Shown: in pieces, positions 36,682 through 43,662 of the stretch | Layout: each line of letters starts with the position of its first letter | Numbering within the stretch: position 1 is the stretch's first letter | NCBI GenBank assembly: GCA_023389195.1 | Contig: JAEWET010000010.1 | Coordinates: 53,673 to 117,672, forward strand | Direction: 5' to 3' | Length of the DNA stretch: 64,000 nucleotides | Origin: Aliihoeflea sp023389195 | GTDB taxonomy: Bacteria > Pseudomonadota > Alphaproteobacteria > Rhizobiales > Rhizobiaceae | Notes under the pieces: model-generated | Database searches by the model: none | Told to the model about the DNA's origin: nothing | What the model saw: the letters and a program-made list of their open reading frames with translations, nothing else | Made by a program: the position numbers and the translations under genes

Positions 36682-36724
36682 CGCCTGCCGGGACGAATTG
36701 CGGCGAAAACGAGTCCGGCAGGCG
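36682..36724. other. Perfect 10-bp inverted repeat near the end of the CDF gene
   Basis: CGCCTGCCGG and CCGGCAGGCG flank a 23-nt loop, 75 bp past the CDF stop codon on the minus strand. No clear U-run follows on either strand, so terminator function is doubtful. The remaining gap between transpeptidase and CDF shows nothing else. Confidence 0.3.
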
Positions 36725-36798
36725 GGTGTGTTGTTTGTGTCACAGGTTGAAATAGGGGGAAATGTGACGTGATCGGGGCGCCGTCGCTGCGGCGCGGT

Positions 36799-37707
36799 TC
36801 AGGCGAAGGGCACGGCAGCGGTGCCGGGCGGAAGCTTCGCCTCGTGGTCCGGCTCGACATGGATGACGACGCGGACCGAGGGGATTTCGTTTTCGAGTGC
36901 CGCCTCGATCCGGTCGCAGATCAAATGGCTGTCGCCGACCGACATGCCGGCATCGACGACCATGTGGAACTCGATGAAGGTGGCGCGGCCCGCGATGCGG
37001 GTCTTGAGGTCGTGGATTTCGAGCGCCCCTTGGGAATTTGCCGAGATCAGGTCGCGGATGCGCAGATGGTTCTCGTGGTCGACGGCCCGGTCCATCAAGC
37101 CGTCCAGTGAGGAGGCGATGACCTTCCAGCCCTGCCACAGGATGTTGAGCGCGACGACGAGCGCGAGCAGCGGATCGAGCATCCACCAGCCGGTGGCGAT
37201 CGCCGCGAGAAGGCCGACGAGGACGCCGGCGGACGTTACGACGTCAGTCAGGATGTGGTGACCGTCGGCCGCCAGCGCCGGCGAGCGGTGCTCGCGGCCG
37301 TTGCGGATGAGAAGCCATGCCCAGAATCCGTTGACGCCGGCCGCAGCCGCATTGATGGCAAGTCCAAGGCCGGGCGCATCGAGCGGAACCGGATTCTGCC
37401 AGGCACGCCAGACCTCGGCGAGGATCAAGAGCGCGGCGACGACGATCAGCACGCCTTCGAGCACGGCGGAGAAGTACTCGGCCTTGTGGTGGCCGTATTG
37501 GTGATCGCGGTCGGCCGGCTTGTGGCTGACCGAGATGGCCCAGAAGGCGGCGAAGGCGGCGATGACGTTGACGATGGATTCGAGCGCGTCGGAATAGAGC
37601 GCGACGGACCCGGTGAGCCACCAGGCGACGAATTTGAGGCCCATGACGGCGAAGGCGACGACGATCGACCAGGCCGCGAGGCGGCGGATTTTTTGTTTGG
37701 CGGTCAT
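36799..37707 (-). CDS. Cation diffusion facilitator (CDF) transporter
   Basis: A 302-residue proton-coupled efflux carrier of the inner membrane with six helices and a C-terminal metal-sensing domain. The metal-site residues are in YSDALESIVNVI and HQYGHHKAEYF (TM2) and ADGHHILTDVVTSAG (TM5). The C-terminal domain (about 215-290) has the usual ferredoxin-like fold (IRDLISANSQGALEIHDLKT). Zn, Fe, Mn, Co and Cd are all possible substrates; the residue pattern HHxxD in TM5 does not settle it. Confidence 0.9.
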   Translation of the reverse strand: MTAKQKIRRLAAWSIVVAFAVMGLKFVAWWLTGSVALYSDALESIVNVIAAFAAFWAISVSHKPADRDHQYGHHKAEYFSAVLEGVLIVVAALLILAEVWRAWQNPVPLDAPGLGLAINAAAAGVNGFWAWLLIRNGREHRSPALAADGHHILTDVVTSAGVLVGLLAAIATGWWMLDPLLALVVALNILWQGWKVIASSLDGLMDRAVDHENHLRIRDLISANSQGALEIHDLKTRIAGRATFIEFHMVVDAGMSVGDSHLICDRIEAALENEIPSVRVVIHVEPDHEAKLPPGTAAVPFA

Positions 37708-37729
37708 GGGTGGAGATCGAGGCGCGAGG

Positions 37730-37859
37730 CACCCCCCTCTGGCCTGCCGGCCATCTCCCCCTCAAGGAGGGAGATCACGCGCGGCGATGACGAGATTGAT
37801 CTCTCCCCTTGAGGGGGAGATGCCATTCTCCGCGAAGATTGGCAGGCCAGAGGGGGGTG
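37730..37859. repeat. Palindromic intergenic repeat, family C
   Basis: Ends CACCCCCCTCTGGCCTGCC / GGCAGGCCAGAGGGGGGTG are a 19-bp perfect inverted repeat. Inner arms ATCTCCCCCTCAAGG / CCTTGAGGGGGAGAT are also inverted. The centre is about 40 bp. It lies between two minus-strand genes, right after the trpE(G) stop codon. Confidence 0.88.
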
Positions 37860-37882
37860 GATCGTGGAGTGCAACGTCTAAC

Positions 37883-40072
37883 CTAAGCCGCTTTCGTCTT
37901 CACCTTGCGCGGCAGATGCGCGACGACGTTTTCGATCATCCGCATGCCGGCATTCTGGCCGAGCGTCATGATCGATTCGGGGTGGAACTGCACGGCGGCG
38001 ATCGGCTCGGACTTGTGTTCCAGCGCCATGATGACGCCGTCCTCGGTCTCGGCGGTGACGAGGAATTCGGGCGGCAGGCGCACCGGGTCGGCGAAGATCG
38101 AGTGGTAGCGGCCGACCGTGACCTCCTTCGGCAGGCCGGAAAAGACGATGCCGGGCCTGGTCACGCGGATGCGCGAGGGTTTGCCGTGCATCGGCTCGTG
38201 CAACTGGCGCAATTCGCCGCCATAGGCTTCCGCGAGGGCCTGCAGGCCGAGGCAGACGCCGAAGATCGGCAGGTCGCGGGCGCGGGCTTTCCTGATCGTC
38301 GCCTTGCAGTCGAAATCCGATGGCATGCCGGGACCGGGCGAAAGGACGACGAGGTCGGGATCGATGCGGTCGAAGACTTCCTCGGGCACCGGCGAACGGA
38401 CGGTGGCGACGGACGCGCCGGTCTGGCGGAAATAGTTCGCCAGCGTGTGGACGAAGCTATCCTCGTGGTCGACCAGCAGGATCGAGACCCCCTTGCCCAC
38501 CTTGGCGCTCTCGCGCTGGGCGGCGGCGGAATTGCCGAGCGATGCCTCGCGGATCGCGGCCAGCATGGCGGAGGCCTTGAGCTCGGTCTCGGCCTCTTCC
38601 TCGGCCGGGTCGGAATCGTTCAGGAGCGTCGCGCCGGCGCGGACCTCGGCGATGCCGTCCTTGATGCGGATGGTGCGCAGCGTGAGGCCGGTGTTCATGT
38701 CGCCGTTGAAATGCACCATGCCGATGGCGCCGCCATACCAGGCGCGCGGGCTCTTCTCGTTGGCTTCCAGGAAGCGCATCGCCCACAGCTTCGGCGCGCC
38801 GGTGACGGTGACGGCCCAGGCGTGGGAGAGGAACGCGTCGAACGCGTCCATGCCCTCGCGCAGGCGGCCCTCGATGTGGTCGACCGTGTGGATGAGGCGC
38901 GAATACATCTCGATCTGGCGCCGGCCGATGACGCGCACGGAGCCGGGTTCGCACACGCGGCTCTTGTCGTTGCGATCGACGTCGGAGCACATGGTGAGCT
39001 CGGACTCGTCCTTCTTGGAGTTGAGCAGCTTCAGGATCTGTTCGGAATCCGCGATCGCGTCCTCGCCGCGTTTGATCGTGCCCGAGATGGGGCAGGTCTC
39101 GACGCGGCGGCCCGATAAGCGCACGAACATCTCCGGCGATGCGCCGATCAGATATTCGTTTTCGCCCAGATTGATGAAGAACGAATAGGGCGACGGGTTG
39201 ATGGACTTCAGCTTGCGGCTGATCTCCGAGGGCTTAGAGACGCAGCGCTCCATGAACATCTGGCCCGGCACGACCTCGAACAAATCGCCGCGGCGGAAGC
39301 TTTCCTTGGCGCGGGTGACGAGGCCGGCATATTCGCCGGGCTCGTGGTCTGAACGCGGCGGGACGGTGTCGGACGGTTTGAAGGGCGCTTCGGCGCCGCC
39401 GCGCGGCAGGCCTTCCGTGGAAAAGCCCGCGCCGGAAAAGTCGTAGCGGTCGTGCCAGGCCTTGGCCTGGTGGTGGTCGACGACGAGAATTTCGTCGGGG
39501 AGGTAGAGGACGACGTCGCGCTGGCTCTGCGGCCGGTCGAGCTTGAGCGCGACAGGGTCGAACTGGAAGGCGAGGTCGTAGCCGAATGCGCCGTAGAGGC
39601 CGAGATTGGCATCTTCCGGTGACTTGAACAGCGAGACGATGACGCGCAGGACGGAAAAGACGGTGGGAACGCGGGAGCGCTCCTCCTCGGCGAAGACACG
39701 CGTCGGCTCCGCGACTGTAAGCGTGACGAGCGCGGGTGCGCGGACGAATTGGGTGACCTCGTCGAGCGCTTCGACGACAGGAGCGATGCCGTCGAGCAGC
39801 TTTTCGCCGCGCGCATTCAGCGCCTCGATGCGCATGTCGCGGCCGCGCGCCGACACCACCAGCGGCGGATCGACGATCGCCGTGTCCCAGCGCGTGTAGC
39901 GGCCCGGATATTCGTAATTGGAGGAAAAGACGCAGCCGCGGCGCGAATTCAGCGCATCGACATAGGTCTCGATGGCGCCGACATAGGGCGTCTCGTGGCG
40001 CTGTCGGGTGACGGTGACGCCGCCCTCGGTGCGGTAGCGCTCCGCGCCGTTCTCCAGAAGCTCGGTGCTCAT
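37883..40072 (-). CDS. trpE(G): Anthranilate synthase, fused TrpE-TrpG
   Basis: A 729-residue fusion that makes anthranilate from chorismate and glutamine. The N-terminal part (about 1-520) is the TrpE chorismate-binding enzyme with LIGASPEMFVRL, ETCPISGTIKRG and TVTGAPKLWAMRF. A linker near 520-540 leads to the TrpG glutaminase, with FGVCLGLQALAEAYGG (catalytic Cys) and AVQFHPESIMT (His-Glu pair). The start MSTELLENG is the family N-terminus. Fused trpE(G) is typical of Rhizobiales. Control is by the trpL leader peptide 120 bp upstream. Confidence 0.97.
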   Translation of the reverse strand: MSTELLENGAERYRTEGGVTVTRQRHETPYVGAIETYVDALNSRRGCVFSSNYEYPGRYTRWDTAIVDPPLVVSARGRDMRIEALNARGEKLLDGIAPVVEALDEVTQFVRAPALVTLTVAEPTRVFAEEERSRVPTVFSVLRVIVSLFKSPEDANLGLYGAFGYDLAFQFDPVALKLDRPQSQRDVVLYLPDEILVVDHHQAKAWHDRYDFSGAGFSTEGLPRGGAEAPFKPSDTVPPRSDHEPGEYAGLVTRAKESFRRGDLFEVVPGQMFMERCVSKPSEISRKLKSINPSPYSFFINLGENEYLIGASPEMFVRLSGRRVETCPISGTIKRGEDAIADSEQILKLLNSKKDESELTMCSDVDRNDKSRVCEPGSVRVIGRRQIEMYSRLIHTVDHIEGRLREGMDAFDAFLSHAWAVTVTGAPKLWAMRFLEANEKSPRAWYGGAIGMVHFNGDMNTGLTLRTIRIKDGIAEVRAGATLLNDSDPAEEEAETELKASAMLAAIREASLGNSAAAQRESAKVGKGVSILLVDHEDSFVHTLANYFRQTGASVATVRSPVPEEVFDRIDPDLVVLSPGPGMPSDFDCKATIRKARARDLPIFGVCLGLQALAEAYGGELRQLHEPMHGKPSRIRVTRPGIVFSGLPKEVTVGRYHSIFADPVRLPPEFLVTAETEDGVIMALEHKSEPIAAVQFHPESIMTLGQNAGMRMIENVVAHLPRKVKTKAA

Positions 40073-40114
40073 GATGTCCTTCCCCTCATCTGTCAGGTTC
40101 CGGATCGGCAGGTC

Positions 40115-40154
40115 CCAAAAAGACGAAGGCCGCCCGGAGAATTCCGTTGCGGCC
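40115..40154 (-). terminator. Transcription attenuator of trpE(G)
   Basis: On the minus strand GGCCGC (40154-40149) pairs with GCGGCC (40133-40128), with an inner TCC/GGA extension, and is followed by TTCGTCTTTTTGG. It lies between trpL and trpE(G), so it is the expected attenuator terminator. The released leader transcript would be a short sRNA. Confidence 0.8.
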
Positions 40155-40193
40155 AAACCTTTGAAACGCGCACGCAAGTGCTCGTGGCCGCTG

Positions 40194-40238
40194 TTAGCGG
40201 GTCCACCACCACTTGTTCGTGTGCAAATGCGCGTTCAT
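40194..40238 (-). CDS. trpL: Tryptophan leader peptide
   Basis: A 14-residue peptide MNAHLHTNKWWWTR with three consecutive Trp codons. It lies 121 bp before trpE(G), followed by the attenuator hairpin. Rhizobial trpL peptides are of similar length and contain WWW. In Sinorhizobium meliloti the released leader RNA (rnTrpL) and the peptide itself have been reported to act in trans; whether this copy does is unknown. Confidence 0.92.
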   Translation of the reverse strand: MNAHLHTNKWWWTR

Positions 40239-40289
40239 GGGAAATCTCATACAAACGATCCGCCGCCGCGGCAAGCGCGATTGTGCGGC

Positions 40290-40320
40290 TTGATCTTCCA
40301 GCGACTGGAAGGATTAGCGT
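40290..40320 (+). promoter_or_regulatory. MerR/CueR-type promoter of the MerR regulator gene
   Basis: The -35 element TTGATC and the -10 TAGCGT are separated by 19 bp, the long spacer of MerR-family promoters. Within it lies CTTCCAGCGACTGGAAG, a perfect inverted repeat with 7-bp arms around CGA, the type of operator bound by copper-responsive CueR/HmrR. It is 39 bp upstream of the MerR regulator start and suggests autoregulation. Confidence 0.8.
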
Positions 40321-40358
40321 GGCGCTCCTATCTCGAGGGTCGATCAGGAGTTGCCGCA

Positions 40359-40751
40359 ATGAACATCGGAACCGCCGCCCGCCGCTCGGCCCTGCCGGCC
40401 AAGACGATCCGCTACTACGAGGAGATCGGCCTCTTGCGCCCGGCGCGGGCCGACAACGGCTATCGCGACTATTCGGATGCCGACATCCACCGGCTGAAAT
40501 TCCTCCAGCGCGCGCGTGGGCTCGGCTTCTCGGTCGAGGAATGCCGTCAGTTGCTCTCGCTATACGGCGATTCCCACCGGGCGAGCGCCGACGTGAAGGC
40601 GCTCGCGGCGACCAAGCTCGACCAGATCGAGCACAAGATCGCCGAACTACAGAGCCTGAAGAAGACGCTGACGCATCTGGTGAAGACCTGTCACGGCGAT
40701 GCGCGGCCCGACTGCCCGATTCTCGACGAGCTTTCCGGCGCGTCCGGCTGA
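40359..40751 (+). CDS. cueR: CueR/HmrR-like copper-responsive MerR regulator
   Basis: A 130-residue dimeric activator. The N-terminal winged helix has AKTIRYYEEIGLLRPARADNGYRDY, the dimer helix follows, and the metal-binding loop has Cys 111 and Cys 119 with a C-x7-C spacing (TCHGDARPDCP), as in Cu(I)-sensing CueR. It probably regulates its own promoter and copZ-copA at 56 kb, which shares the operator. A 61-bp convergent overlap with the PAP2 gene exists at the 3' end. The gene is called hmrR in several rhizobia. Confidence 0.9.
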   Translation: MNIGTAARRSALPAKTIRYYEEIGLLRPARADNGYRDYSDADIHRLKFLQRARGLGFSVEECRQLLSLYGDSHRASADVKALAATKLDQIEHKIAELQSLKKTLTHLVKTCHGDARPDCPILDELSGASG

Positions 40752-41455
40752 CCTGCGACGCGCTTGCGGTAGAAGCGCAGCGCCGAAACGGCGAGCCAGG
40801 CGGCACTCGCCCACGCCGCACCCATCGCCCAGCCGGCGACGACGTCGCTCGGCCAGTGGACGCCGAGATAGACGCGCGAGACGCCGATCATCAAGGTGAG
40901 CAGGATCGCGACCGCGAGGACGTAGACGCGCACGCGCAGATTGTCGACGAAGCGGACGATGAGCGAGCCGAGCGTCAGGTAGACGATCGCCGAAACCATC
41001 GCGTGGCCGGACGGGAAGCTCGGCGTGTGGGTGTTGACGAGGTGCTCGACGAGGTCGGGCCGCGGCCGCGCGTAAAGCTCCTTCAGGAGATGGCCGACCA
41101 GCGTTCCGGTTCCGATCGACAGGAAGGTGTAGAGCGCGGGCCCGTATTTGCGCGAGGCGACGAGGAAGCCGATCACGGCCGCCACCAGCACCAGGATGAC
41201 GGTATAGCCGCCGAGCGCCGTGATCTCGGCCGCCGTTTCCTGCAGCCACTCCGGCCCGATCGGCGTGCCGCCGGGCGTGTGGAACCACAGGAAGATGCGC
41301 TCGTCGATGGCGTTGAGCTCTCCATCGTCGAGTTCGTCGGCGATCGACAGGAAAAGCGAAATCCCCGCCGCCGCGATGGCGAAGATCGCCAGCGGCAGGA
41401 AAGCGGTCTTGTGATCGCGCATGCCTCGCACGAGTTCGGTGATCGATCGGTTCAT
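40691..41455 (-). CDS. PAP2-family phosphatase, membrane
   Basis: A 254-residue integral membrane phosphatase with about six helices. The three active-site motifs are visible: KELYARPRPD (KxxxxxxRP), PSFPSGHAM (PSGH) and SRVYLGVHWPSDV (SRxxxxxHxxxD). Family members dephosphorylate phosphatidic acid, undecaprenyl diphosphate or PGP. The last 20 codons overlap the convergent regulator gene. The tail (DAPESSSRIGQSGRASP) is low complexity. Confidence 0.9.
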   Translation of the reverse strand: MNRSITELVRGMRDHKTAFLPLAIFAIAAAGISLFLSIADELDDGELNAIDERIFLWFHTPGGTPIGPEWLQETAAEITALGGYTVILVLVAAVIGFLVASRKYGPALYTFLSIGTGTLVGHLLKELYARPRPDLVEHLVNTHTPSFPSGHAMVSAIVYLTLGSLIVRFVDNLRVRVYVLAVAILLTLMIGVSRVYLGVHWPSDVVAGWAMGAAWASAAWLAVSALRFYRKRVAGQPDAPESSSRIGQSGRASP

Positions 41456-41611
41456 GACGCCCCTGAAGATTGCATGTGCCGATAAGGATGGGGCGGGGAA
41501 AAGGTTGCAGCAAGGGTGTGTGGGGAATGTGGTGTCGGTTGAGACGACAGCGCAGTTTGGCTCGACTAGGCGGAAATCGCCGGTGCGCGTCGTCCCGAAA
41601 TCTCAGTGCAG

Positions 41612-41755
41612 TACCCCCACCCCCTACCCCTCCCCACAAGGAGGAGGGGGGCGCCGGCGTGGCGATTGTGCGTTTGATGAAGCCCCAGGCGGAAAGGCTG
41701 GGCGCGGCGTGGATGCCTCCCTCCCCCTTGTGGGGAGGGATAAAGGGTGGGGGTC
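41612..41755. repeat. Palindromic intergenic repeat, family B copy 2
   Basis: Left arm ACCCCCACCCCCTACCCCTC, right arm ...AAGGGTGGGGGT, with CTCCCCACAAGGAGGAGGG inside. Related to the copy at 11.5 kb. It forms the first unit of a tandem duplication with the next copy, which shares the flanking words GAAATCTCAG and TTGATGAAGC. Confidence 0.85.
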
Positions 41756-41834
41756 CAAGATGATCCGGCCCGTTTTCGGAGGGCTCGATGCGGCCGGAAA
41801 CAGCGATGCGCGTAGTCCTGAAATCTCAGCGCTC

Positions 41835-41950
41835 TACCCCCACCCCTTACCCCTCCCCACAAGGAGGAGGGGGGGCACCGGCGTGGTGATTGTTCATTTG
41901 ATGAAGCTCCAGGGGAAAGGCCTAGCGCGGCGTGGGTCACCGACGTGGTG
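41835..41950. repeat. Truncated palindromic repeat, family B copy 3
   Basis: Repeats the left arm (TACCCCCACCCCTTACCCC) and the centre (CACCGGCGTGGTGATTGT) of the preceding copy but lacks the right inverted arm. Together with copy 2 this is a roughly 220-bp direct duplication with diverged sequence (for example CAGTGCAG versus CAGCGCTC). No gene is in the 41456-41968 gap. Confidence 0.75.
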
Positions 41951-41968
41951 ATTGTCCTTGGAAAGATC

Positions 41969-42412
41969 TTACAGCTTTTCGCCCGGCAGCTTCGCCGCCT
42001 GCGACACCCAGTCAACAAACTGCGCCTCGTCGAACTGGCCCTCGAAAATGTCGAGATAGCGCGTGTCGGCGTGTTTCGATGCGCCGGGTGGGACGGGATC
42101 AAGCGACGCGCCGCGGAAGAAGGTGACCTTCACGTATTTCGTGAAGCAATGGAAGCTCGCGAACCAGAGGTCCTTTTCGAGGCCGTAGAAGGGCGAGTTC
42201 CATTTGACGGCCTTGACGACGCCGGGGACGGTTTCTTCGATCAGGGCGTCGAGGCGGTGGCCGAGGGCGCTTTTCCAGCCGGGCATGGCGGCGATGTAGG
42301 CTTGGACGGGTTCGTTGCCATAGCCCTTGGCGATCTGCGGGTTGCCGCCGGACAGGAGCACGACCTTTCCGGACCCTGATGCCGGATTCGTCTTGAACGG
42401 CCTCTCTGCCAT
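41969..42412 (-). CDS. DUF1801 domain protein
   Basis: A 147-residue soluble protein of the DUF1801 (YdhG/frataxin-fold-like) family. The core AVKWNSPFYGLEKDLWFASF matches the usual WxxPxY...F pattern, and YVKVTFFRGASLDP is the following strand. Function unknown. The start MAERPFKTNP has GGGAGAA 7 bp upstream and is preferred over the long frame that runs on into the copper cluster's antisense strand. Confidence 0.85.
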   Translation of the reverse strand: MAERPFKTNPASGSGKVVLLSGGNPQIAKGYGNEPVQAYIAAMPGWKSALGHRLDALIEETVPGVVKAVKWNSPFYGLEKDLWFASFHCFTKYVKVTFFRGASLDPVPPGASKHADTRYLDIFEGQFDEAQFVDWVSQAAKLPGEKL

Positions 42413-42547
42413 GGCGTGTTCTCCCCGCGGCCTGGTGGCGCGCAACTGACCACGTGGGGCGAGGCGCGGCAAGCGCGGGTGCGACACTCGCGCCCGTTTC
42501 TCCGCCCCGGTTTCGATGCTACCGGCACTCTGTCGAGGGGAAAATCG

Positions 42548-42934
42548 ATGCGGCGCGCAAGCGGAAGAGTGTTGGGCAAGGGGGTCGCGCTGGTCGCGGC
42601 CTATATGCTCGTGCTCCAGGCGCTGTTCGGTGCGTTCGCGGTCGGCGCTTCTGCCGGCGTGCCGATGCTCGACGATTTCGGCAATCCGCTCTGCATCACC
42701 AGCCACGAGCCGGCTCCGGCCGGTGATGGACGAGACCATTCGGGCATGCCCGATTGCTGCGCGCCGGGCTGCAGCATGTTTGCGCCCGTGACCGCCGGCG
42801 ACCGCGAGCCGCATGCGCTTTCGAACCCGCTGAGGGTCGCCTTTGCCATCGCCATCGCGGCGCCGACAATCGTGGCGGCGGACGACATTGCGCGCCGGCC
42901 GGGCAATCCCCGCGCGCCGCCGCTCGCGGCCTGA
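42548..42934 (+). CDS. DUF2946-like Cys/His-rich small protein of copper cluster
   Basis: A 128-residue protein with one N-terminal membrane helix (VALVAAYMLVLQALFGAF), then a periplasmic segment with a Cys/His-rich patch (CITSH, DHSGMPDCCAPGCSMF) and a second hydrophobic stretch (LRVAFAIAIAAPTIVAA). I place it near DUF2946-type proteins found beside copper genes, with moderate confidence. It starts 8 bp after GAGGGG and lies 129 bp before ycnI. Confidence 0.6.
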   Translation: MRRASGRVLGKGVALVAAYMLVLQALFGAFAVGASAGVPMLDDFGNPLCITSHEPAPAGDGRDHSGMPDCCAPGCSMFAPVTAGDREPHALSNPLRVAFAIAIAAPTIVAADDIARRPGNPRAPPLAA

Positions 42935-43062
42935 ACCTCCTGATTTCATTCATCTGACGGGACGTCGCGGCCTTTGCCCGCGCGGCCGTCGTCCATGCCC
43001 CGCATCGCGTGCCGCAAAGTCGGCCGCACGGGCGCATCAAATATGATCCGAAAGAGAAAACG

Positions 43063-43593
43063 ATGTTCAAGCACATCATCACCGCTGCCGGCCTTCTCGC
43101 GCTCGGCACCACCGCCGCCCTCGCCCACGTCTCGCTGGAGGGCAAGGAAGCTGCGATCGGCTCGACCTACAAGGCGGTCTTCCGCGTGCCGCATGGCTGC
43201 GAGGGCGAGCCGACAAATGTCGTGCGCGTGCGCATCCCCGAAGGCGTGATCGCGGTCAAGCCTATGCCGAAGCCCGGCTGGGAACTGGAAAAGGTGCGCG
43301 GCGACTATGGCACGACCTACGAGTATCATGGCGCGCAGGTGAGCGAGGGCGTGACGGAGATCGTCTGGAGCGGCGGCAACCTTGCCGATGACGAGTATGA
43401 CGAATTCATCCTGCGCGGCTACTTCACCCCTGCCCTGGCGGCCGGCGAGACGCTTTACTTCCCGGTCGTGCAGGAATGCCCGGGCGGACTTGCCGAACGC
43501 TGGATCGAGGTGCCGGCCGAGGGCCAGTCAGCCGACGACCTTGAAATGCCGGCGCCTGGCGTCGCCATCATCGAGGCGGCCGGCGGTCACTGA
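43063..43593 (+). CDS. YcnI-like copper-binding protein (DUF1775)
   Basis: A 176-residue secreted protein with signal peptide 1-21, leaving His as the first mature residue (HVSLEGKEA). DUF1775/YcnI proteins bind copper through the N-terminal His; CPGG and W..V motifs of the family (VVQECPGGLAERWIEVPAEG) are present. It is followed 69 bp later by copCD. Together they likely form a periplasmic copper handling system. Confidence 0.88.
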   Translation: MFKHIITAAGLLALGTTAALAHVSLEGKEAAIGSTYKAVFRVPHGCEGEPTNVVRVRIPEGVIAVKPMPKPGWELEKVRGDYGTTYEYHGAQVSEGVTEIVWSGGNLADDEYDEFILRGYFTPALAAGETLYFPVVQECPGGLAERWIEVPAEGQSADDLEMPAPGVAIIEAAGGH

Positions 43594-43662
43594 CGGACAA
43601 GGACGCGGCGGCCGGCACGATGCGTGTCGGCCGCCCGATCGCAGCTTCAGGTGGACGGACCC

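Noticed and set aside
41421..41951. Coding frames of up to 176 codons in the 41.4-41.95 kb gap
   Set aside because: The frames run through the repeats and translate the palindromic arms; no ribosome binding site or family-like composition.
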